From the NCBI GenBank assembly GCA_028289675.1, contig JANQOL010000412.1, forward strand, positions 1-38,686: 38,686 bases of DNA, read 5' to 3'. This document shows positions 32,992-38,686 of the stretch, piece after piece; position 1 is the first letter of the stretch, and each line of letters starts with the position of its first letter. The position numbers and the translations under genes are program-made. The DNA comes from Pirellulaceae bacterium (lineage in GTDB: Bacteria > Planctomycetota > Planctomycetia > Pirellulales > Pirellulaceae). The notes under the pieces were generated by a model. The model did not search any database. It had not been told where the DNA came from and saw only the letters and a list, made by a program, of their open reading frames with translations.

Positions 32992-33209
32992 AATTCCGCC
33001 TATGTGAATCCACGCGCTTTCCGAAACTTCGCCGCATTCCGTCCAGTACCGTCGTAGGCTTTCCTGTCCGGTGCTGTACTGGATTTTGCTAACACCGGTG
33101 ACATTTCCCCGAATTGTCGGACGCCCGCGGAGCCACGGGAATGGCCGGGGCGATTAAAATCAGACAAGACGGCTTCGTTCATTGCCGACCTTGGAGGCTG
33201 CTCAGCGTT

Positions 33210-36200
33210 ATGTTTGGTATTCGCGGTCCACACCGCGCGGTTTTTCGCGCGGCCTGCATGGTGTGTTGGTTGTCCCCTTGGATGGATTTGGGGGCCGCCG
33301 ATGTTGAATTCAATCGGGACATTCGACCGATTCTGTCGGACAAGTGTTTTGCCTGTCATGGACCGGACGAAGAGCAACGGCAAACTGAACTGCGTTTGGA
33401 CACGCAGCAGGGTGCCTTGGAGGACCTCGGCGGCTATCAAGCAGTCAAGCCAGGCAGTCCCGCACAAAGTGAGCTGGTCCGACGAGTGCTGGCCGATGGC
33501 GATGACGTCATGCCTCCACGGGAACACCCCAAGCAGTTGTCGGATCGAGAAAAGATGCTGTTGCGGGCGTGGATCGAGCAAGGTGCGGAGTGGCAAGCTC
33601 ACTGGGCTTACGAACCGCCAAGTCGAGCGGCCTTGCCAGAGGTTCGAACAGCGGATTGGCCCATGAATTGGATTGACTTGTGGGTACTCAGTCAGCTGGA
33701 ACGCGAGCAAATGCAACCCTCGCCGGAAGCGGATCGAGTCACGCTTCTGCGGCGTCTTCATTTCGACCTGATCGGTCTACCACCCACGCCGCAAGAGTTG
33801 CAGGATTATCTAGCAGACCCATCGCCGCAAGCCTACGAGGTAGCGGTTGACCGCTTGCTGAAATCACCACATTTTGGCGAGCGGATGGCCATGTATTGGC
33901 TGGATCTAGTGCGCTATGCCGACACGGTCGGCTACCACGGTGATCAAGATGTGTCAGTTTCGCCTTATCGCGACTATGTCATTCAAGCATTCAATGACAA
34001 TATGCGATTCGATCAGTTTACTCGGGAACAACTGGCCGGAGACTTACTGTCCGAACCCAGTCGCGATCAGTTGATTGCATCTGGGTATAACAAGCTAGGC
34101 ATGATGTCTGCCGAGGGTGGCGTGCAACCCGAAGAGTACTTGGCCAAGTATGCGGCTGACCGGGTGCGCAACGCTTCGACGGTCTGGCTGGGATCGACGT
34201 TGGGCTGCGCGGAATGTCATGATCATAAATTTGATCCGTTCAGCACTCGAGATTTCTATCAATTCGCCGCATTTTTCGCGGACATCAAAGAACGAGGGCT
34301 GTATTCGGGCGCCAACCGTGACGGCAACTGGGGACCCCAGATTGACGTGCCCGATCATCAGCTGGCCCAGCTGCTGATACCTGTTGATGAGCGCATCGCG
34401 GCAGCCCAAAAAGCACTGGACTCCGCTGTGACGAAAGCCCAGCCGCAGCAGCTGGAGTGGGAATGCCGTCGCCGTCAGGAGCTGAGCCAATGGGTGCCCT
34501 TAGAAGCTCAGGCGGCAGTAGCACTGCACGGAACTCGCCTGAAAACGCAAGCCGATCATTCCATCTTGGCCACCGGTAAGAATCCAAATCAAAACACGTA
34601 CACTCTGACCTTTGATGCGGCACCCATGCCGATGGCGCGGCTACGCATCGAAGTGCTGCCGCACAAAGACCTGCCGCAACAGGGACCTGGCCGTGCGGGC
34701 AACGGCAATTTTGTCATCAGCGAAGTACGCGTGCTGAACGGTGTTGGCGACAGTGCCCCAGCGGTGGCCATCCGCGCCGCTCGAGCGTCCATCGAACAGG
34801 CGGATGGTAAGGAGAATCCGTACCGAAAATGGGCGGCAGAAGCCGCGGTGGATGACGACATTCACGGATCCAGCTGGGGTTGGGCCATTCTGCCGGGAGT
34901 TGGCCAGCCGCAGATCCTGGAAATTGAATTGGCGGGGCCCTTGCAGACCGACGGGTTTCAAGTTGTCATCGAACAAAACCACACCAACCCCAAGCATACG
35001 CTGGGACACTTTCGGTTGTGGGGGACTACGGAGCCGTCCGTTGAGACGCCGGCTGGGGGCCTGGAACTGTCCGTATTGCCTGACGAAGTGGCTGGCGCGC
35101 TGCGAGTGGGGCGAACCGAGCGCAATTTGCCGCAACAGTCCGCGATTGACAATCATTATCGCAAAGTGGCACCGCAGCTGGCGCCGGAGCGTGAGGAGTT
35201 GGCCGCGGCGGAGCGCGATCGTCAAGCGCTTGTGGAACAGCACACTCGAACGTCGCTGATTACCGTTTCCGTCGCGCCACGTGAGATGCGCGTTTTGCAT
35301 CGCGGTAATTGGATGGACAAGTCGGGGCCGGTGGTGACTCCGGCGGTGCCTCAATTCTTGCCATCCTTTGATGCCGAGATTGATCGCCGCCCCAACCGAT
35401 TGGATTTGGCAGAGTGGTTGACGTCGCGGCGAAATCCATTGACGGCCCGTGTGTTTGTCAATCGTTTATGGAAACTGTACTTCGGCGCCGGCTTGTCCAA
35501 GGTGCTAGACGACGTTGGCTCTCAAGGAGAAGTTCCTAGCCATCCAGAATTGCTAGATTCGCTGGCGGTCGACTTCATGGAGTCGGGCTGGGACGTTAAG
35601 CGGATGATCAAGTTGATCGTCATGTCCAGTACGTATCGCCAGTCATCCTTGATGCGACCCGACCTGGAGCAGCGAGATCCCTACAACCGTTTGTTGGCAC
35701 GGCAGTCTCGTTTCCGTCTGGACGCGGAGTTGATCCGGGACAACGCGCTCGCCGTCAGCGGTTTGCTGGTTACGGACATGGGCGGTCGAAGTGTCAAACC
35801 CTACCAGCCGGCTGGCCTGTACCGGCATCTGAATTTTCCAACGCGGACCTACCAAGCGGACACCGACCGTAACCAGTACCGGCGGGGTGTGTACACGCAT
35901 TGGCAGCGACAGTTCTTGCATCCGGCTATGCAAGCTTTTGACGCTCCCGCAAGAGAAGAATGCACGGCGGAGCGTCCGCGTTCCAATACACCCTTGGCTG
36001 CCTTGGTGTTGCTGAACGATCCCTCCTACGTCGAAGCATCTCGACGGCTGGCAGAGAACGTGTTGCTGGACGGAGGTGACACAACTCGCGATCGGCTGGA
36101 CTGGATGATGAAGCGTGGTTTGTCGCGTTTGCCGCGGCCGAGTGAGCGGGCGATTTTCGAGCGACTGCTGGACGCCGAGTTGGCCAACTACCAGGCAGAT

Positions 36201-36335
36201 CCGGACGCAGCCGAGCAACTATTGGATGTGGGGCTAGCGCGCGTTGATCCGCGTCTGGAGATCCATGAACTGGCGGCTTGGACGAGCGTGGCGCGCGCTT
36301 TGCTAAACATGCATGAAATGGTTACGCGAAATTAA
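33210..36335 (+). CDS. Planctomycete cytochrome c / DUF1549 / DUF1553 secreted protein
   Basis: A 1041-residue exported protein of the planctomycete PSCyt1-PSCyt2-PSD1 architecture. The ATG at 33210 gives a signal peptide ('RAVFRAACMVCWLSPWMDLGAA'); GGAGG lies 12 nt upstream. 'KCFACHGPDEEQRQTELRLDT' is the PSCyt1 heme-type CxxCH (Cys46, Cys49, His50). DUF1549 follows from about residue 150 ('YWLDLVRYADTVGYHGD') and includes a second CxxCH in 'LGCAECHDHKFDPFSTRDFY'. A beta-rich discoidin-like insert lies at about 440-620. DUF1553 forms the C-terminal third ('RVFVNRLWKLYFGAGLSKVLDDVGSQGE'). The protein is probably a multi-domain exoprotein in polymer breakdown or redox; its function is not established. 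A Tat-exported DUF1501 gene starts 10 nt after its stop. Confidence 0.93.
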   Translation: MFGIRGPHRAVFRAACMVCWLSPWMDLGAADVEFNRDIRPILSDKCFACHGPDEEQRQTELRLDTQQGALEDLGGYQAVKPGSPAQSELVRRVLADGDDVMPPREHPKQLSDREKMLLRAWIEQGAEWQAHWAYEPPSRAALPEVRTADWPMNWIDLWVLSQLEREQMQPSPEADRVTLLRRLHFDLIGLPPTPQELQDYLADPSPQAYEVAVDRLLKSPHFGERMAMYWLDLVRYADTVGYHGDQDVSVSPYRDYVIQAFNDNMRFDQFTREQLAGDLLSEPSRDQLIASGYNKLGMMSAEGGVQPEEYLAKYAADRVRNASTVWLGSTLGCAECHDHKFDPFSTRDFYQFAAFFADIKERGLYSGANRDGNWGPQIDVPDHQLAQLLIPVDERIAAAQKALDSAVTKAQPQQLEWECRRRQELSQWVPLEAQAAVALHGTRLKTQADHSILATGKNPNQNTYTLTFDAAPMPMARLRIEVLPHKDLPQQGPGRAGNGNFVISEVRVLNGVGDSAPAVAIRAARASIEQADGKENPYRKWAAEAAVDDDIHGSSWGWAILPGVGQPQILEIELAGPLQTDGFQVVIEQNHTNPKHTLGHFRLWGTTEPSVETPAGGLELSVLPDEVAGALRVGRTERNLPQQSAIDNHYRKVAPQLAPEREELAAAERDRQALVEQHTRTSLITVSVAPREMRVLHRGNWMDKSGPVVTPAVPQFLPSFDAEIDRRPNRLDLAEWLTSRRNPLTARVFVNRLWKLYFGAGLSKVLDDVGSQGEVPSHPELLDSLAVDFMESGWDVKRMIKLIVMSSTYRQSSLMRPDLEQRDPYNRLLARQSRFRLDAELIRDNALAVSGLLVTDMGGRSVKPYQPAGLYRHLNFPTRTYQADTDRNQYRRGVYTHWQRQFLHPAMQAFDAPAREECTAERPRSNTPLAALVLLNDPSYVEASRRLAENVLLDGGDTTRDRLDWMMKRGLSRLPRPSERAIFERLLDAELANYQADPDAAEQLLDVGLARVDPRLEIHELAAWTSVARALLNMHEMVTRN

Positions 36336-36344
36336 GGTAGAGCC

Positions 36345-37799
36345 ATGCAAGCATCTTGGTTCGTCGATGCAGAACAACTTCGACAGAGTTCTTTACGACG
36401 GTCGTTCTTGTCGAGAGCAGCCATCGGCGTAGGGTCGCTGGCGCTGGGCAGCCTGCTGCGCGGAGATCAAGTTCGCGCCATGGACGGTGCGGCTGCTGCT
36501 GCGACTGAGGGCGTGGTGCGGTCGTTGCACTACCGTCCCACGTGCAAACGGGTGATCCACTTGTGCATGGCCGGTGGCGCGTCCCACCTGGAAACGCTGG
36601 ACTACAAACCCAAGTTGGCCCAGCTGGATGGTCAGCCGATGCCCAAATCGTTCACGCAAGGACAGCAGATCGCCCAGCTGCAGGGACAACGCGATCAACT
36701 CAAATGCTTGGGGCCGCAGCACGCGTTCCGACGCCATGGACAGAGTGGCATCGAAGTGAGCTCGATTCTGCCCCATACGGCCCAAATTGCAGATGACATT
36801 TGCGTCATCCGCTCGATGCACACCGACCAGATCAATCACGATCCCGCGCACACGCTGATGAACACGGGGACCAGCATTAGTGGGCGCCCGTCCATGGGGT
36901 CCTGGTTGCTGTACGGATTGGGCAGCGAGACGGACAATTTGCCAGGCTACGTGGTGCTCACTTCCGTCGGTGGCGGACAGTCTCAACCCATTGCTTCGCG
37001 GCAATGGCACAGCGGCTTCTTGCCAAGTCGTTTTCAGGGGGTTGAATTCCGGTCCCAGGGCGATCCAGTGCTGTATGTCAACAATCCACCAGGTGTTGGC
37101 TTGGAACAGCAACAGCGACTCATTCGCTCCATCCAGGCATTGAATGAAATCGGGAGCGACACATTTCAAGATCCTGAGATTCGAACGCGGATTGCCCAAT
37201 ACGAGTTGGCTTTCAAGATGCAAACCTCCGTACCGGAGCTTATGGACGTCTCCGATGAACCGCAGCACATTCTGGACATGTATGGGACACAAGGCGGGGA
37301 CGGTAGCTTTGCGTCCAACTGTCTGTTGGCCCGTCGATTGGCCGAGCGAGGCGTGCGGTTTATCCAGCTCTATCACCGCGGATGGGACCATCATGGTGGT
37401 GTGAAAAAGGGTACTCAGACAACTGCCAAGCTGGTCGATCAGGGGACAGCAGCCCTGATGCGAGATCTTAAGCAGCGGGGGATGCTAGATGACACGCTCG
37501 TCATCTGGGGCGGTGAATTCGGGCGAACACCGATGGCTCAGGGATCCGGCCGCGACCATCACATCAAAGGATTTTCGATCTGGATGGCCGGCGGTGGGAT
37601 TCGCCCCGGTCTGACCTATGGCGCCACCGACGAGTTAGGCTACGAGGCCATTGAACGTCCGGTGCATGTCAACGATCTGCACGCGACGATGTTGCGGCTA
37701 CTGGGAATCGACCACGAACGTCTAACCTATCGTTTTCAAGGGCGGGATTTTCGATTGACGGACGTAGGTGGCCATGTCTTGCAAAGTATCATCGGTTGA
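36345..37799 (+). CDS. Tat-exported DUF1501 protein
   Basis: A 484-residue DUF1501 protein with an alkaline-phosphatase/sulfatase-like fold. The N-terminus has a twin-arginine-type signal, 'LRRSFLSRAAIGVGSLALGSLL'. DUF1501 blocks are 'KRVIHLCMAGGASHLETLDYKPKLAQLDG', 'RSMHTDQINHDPAHTLMNTG', 'SMGSWLLYGLGSETDNLPGYVVL', 'GVRFIQLYHRGWDHHGG' and 'DTLVIWGGEFGRTPMAQGSGRDHH'. The Asp/His-rich ends look like metal ligands of the fold, though the reaction of the family is not established. It starts 10 nt after the DUF1553 gene ends. Such pairs are very common in planctomycetes, so the two proteins probably act together. Confidence 0.94.
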   Translation: MQASWFVDAEQLRQSSLRRSFLSRAAIGVGSLALGSLLRGDQVRAMDGAAAAATEGVVRSLHYRPTCKRVIHLCMAGGASHLETLDYKPKLAQLDGQPMPKSFTQGQQIAQLQGQRDQLKCLGPQHAFRRHGQSGIEVSSILPHTAQIADDICVIRSMHTDQINHDPAHTLMNTGTSISGRPSMGSWLLYGLGSETDNLPGYVVLTSVGGGQSQPIASRQWHSGFLPSRFQGVEFRSQGDPVLYVNNPPGVGLEQQQRLIRSIQALNEIGSDTFQDPEIRTRIAQYELAFKMQTSVPELMDVSDEPQHILDMYGTQGGDGSFASNCLLARRLAERGVRFIQLYHRGWDHHGGVKKGTQTTAKLVDQGTAALMRDLKQRGMLDDTLVIWGGEFGRTPMAQGSGRDHHIKGFSIWMAGGGIRPGLTYGATDELGYEAIERPVHVNDLHATMLRLLGIDHERLTYRFQGRDFRLTDVGGHVLQSIIG

Positions 37800-37937
37800 T
37801 GCTCGGCATGCCGCGCGTTGCTGTATGATCAACGACTTGCCACCATAATTGACCGAAGAACAGCTGTGCCAAAGAGGCAACACACGGTTCCTGCAGCGTC
37901 TTGTTGGACTTGGATTTTTTGACCGAGACCTCTGATT

Positions 37938-38213
37938 ATGTCATTGCCCTTCGTTCGCATTGTTGGAACCAGAGCCGTTTGGATTTGGAAAGTTGTCGCT
38001 CGGATGCCCGGCCGCTGCGCCATCGCCACCTTGCGTTTCTATCAGCGTGGTATATCGCCCCTGCTAGGGCAAAACTGCAAGTTTCAACCCACGTGCAGCG
38101 AGTATATGATCGGCGCGATTCGGAAGTACGGCGTCGTGCGTGGTACCATACTGGGGACGAAACGTGTTCTGAGATGCCACCCCTGGCAACGCGGTGGCTA
38201 TGATCCACCTTAG
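37938..38213 (+). CDS. yidD: Membrane protein insertion efficiency factor YidD
   Basis: A small membrane-associated protein that helps YidC-dependent insertion. The family core is complete: 'FYQRGISPLLGQNCKFQPTCSEYMIGAIRKYGVVRGTILGTKRVLRCHPW' ending 'GGYDPP', with the three conserved cysteines. From the ATG at 37938 it has 91 residues; an ATG at 38004 gives 69, also within the family range, and neither has a strong ribosome site. yidD normally sits between rnpA and yidC. Here it is isolated, with a DUF1501 gene upstream and a Tat-type protein downstream. Confidence 0.93.
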   Translation: MSLPFVRIVGTRAVWIWKVVARMPGRCAIATLRFYQRGISPLLGQNCKFQPTCSEYMIGAIRKYGVVRGTILGTKRVLRCHPWQRGGYDPP

Positions 38214-38320
38214 TGCGAGCCGCATCGGAGACGGACGTGCGCGAAAAACGCGCATTCGAAAGAAAAGTGGCTATCCAATCGCAACGAAGAATCCATCAAC
38301 ACAACCAGGACCCTGACCAC

Positions 38321-38686
38321 ATGACACCTGCCAACCGTCGTTGCTTCGTGAAATGGGCGGCCGCCAGTGGCGTGGCGGCCAGTTCTGGCTTGGTGGCGCG
38401 AGCAAAAGAGCAAGCCGCTGAGCATCCTGTAGCCGTGTTTGCCAAACACGTCCAAACGCTGGAATTTGGTGAGTTGGGTAGACGGCTCAAGTCCATCGGC
38501 GTCCAGGGCATTGAAGCTACGTTGCGCAAAGGCGGGCAAATTGAACCCGCGCAGTTGTCGCAGCAGTTGGGGCGGTTGTGCGACGCGCTGGCCAAACATG
38601 ACCAACGCGTGGTGATTGCGGCCAGCGACGTCAACCAGGTGGACGCCCCGTCGGAGGCTTACCTCAAAACGTTGGCCCAACACGAC
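38321..38686 (+). CDS. Tat-exported sugar phosphate isomerase/epimerase-like TIM-barrel protein (3' partial)
   Basis: The first 122 codons of a gene that runs off the window. The N-terminus 'NRRCFVKWAAASGVAASSG' is a textbook twin-arginine signal (RRxFxK followed by a hydrophobic Ala/Ser stretch). The following 'VFAKHVQTLEFGELGRRLKSIGVQGIEATLRKGGQIEPAQL' looks like the first beta-alpha unit of xylose-isomerase-like TIM barrels, where planctomycetes have many Tat-exported members. Catalytic metal ligands lie beyond the window edge, so the assignment is provisional. Confidence 0.75.
   Translation, partial: MTPANRRCFVKWAAASGVAASSGLVARAKEQAAEHPVAVFAKHVQTLEFGELGRRLKSIGVQGIEATLRKGGQIEPAQLSQQLGRLCDALAKHDQRVVIAASDVNQVDAPSEAYLKTLAQHD

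Noticed and set aside
33000-33761. A 253-codon minus-strand frame crossing the start of the DUF1553 gene
   Set aside because: It runs antisense through the CxxCH and DUF1549 coding region and lacks any protein-like pattern.
36393-37394. A 333-codon open frame antisense to the DUF1501 gene
   Set aside because: It is rich in Arg, Gln, His and Val with no family pattern, and it mirrors a clearly real gene; such frames are expected opposite GC-rich coding sequence.
1-38686. CRISPR array, insertion sequence, prophage or integrated island
   Set aside because: I saw no regularly spaced repeats, transposase, integrase, phage or restriction genes, and no abrupt change in gene style across the window.

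Overview
The window looks like a piece of a planctomycete chromosome, most likely a Pirellulales/Rhodopirellula-type organism. The strongest sign is the tandem pair at 33.2-37.8 kb: a secreted protein with a planctomycete cytochrome-c motif, DUF1549 and DUF1553, followed by a Tat-exported DUF1501 protein. A secreted PQQ-type propeller, a squalene-cyclase-repeat protein with a long Ser/Ala-rich N-terminus and a zinc-ribbon/propeller membrane protein agree with this. I see no insertion sequence, prophage, CRISPR array, rRNA or tRNA. Most of the window reads as ordinary chromosome made of short operons on both strands. Assignments rest on reading motifs; no database search was run.

Layout. 0-2.05 kb: 3' part of a prenyltransferase/squalene-oxidase-repeat protein. 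2.05-4.5 kb (-): AI-2E-family permease, then mutM/fpg, coupled by a TGATG overlap. 4.6-8.6 kb (+): a three-gene envelope-glycan cassette (flippase-like UPF0104 protein, polyprenyl-phosphate-type GT2, GT-C-like membrane protein). 8.7-13.85 kb (-): xseB-ispA-dxs-nadK plus a secreted protein, i.e. isoprenoid precursor synthesis with exonuclease VII small subunit and NADP supply. 14.0-19.5 kb (+): a large coiled-coil protein, a UbiB/AarF kinase-like protein, queC, and a PA0069-type radical SAM protein. A 26-bp hairpin then separates these from a leftward block.

19.7-26.5 kb (-): a zinc-ribbon/TM/propeller protein, then a tightly coupled set of a Cys-rich secreted peptide, a secreted protein with a C-terminal membrane anchor, a DUF1573 protein and a GT-C-like membrane protein. 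This is the best candidate for an undescribed system. 26.5-28.6 kb (+): a near-consensus promoter, a 16-codon mini-ORF and a leader that can fold as a three-way junction precede a PQQ-propeller protein and a Rieske ferredoxin-like protein. 28.6-29.4 kb (-): GNAT acetyltransferase and a small membrane protein. 29.6-32.0 kb (+): YyaL/DUF255 thioredoxin-like lipoprotein with a DsbD-like C-terminus. 32.1-32.9 kb (-): a strikingly mycobacterial-type cyclopropane/mycolate methyltransferase. 33.2-37.8 kb (+): the DUF1553/DUF1501 pair. 37.9-38.7 kb (+): yidD, then the start of a Tat-exported TIM-barrel isomerase-like protein cut by the window end.

Many genes overlap by 1-4 nt or are separated by only a few bases, and two convergent pairs have touching or overlapping stop codons, so the chromosome is locally compact. 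Start sites were moved inward from the longest frame wherever a signal peptide, a family N-terminus or a Shine-Dalgarno site argued for it.
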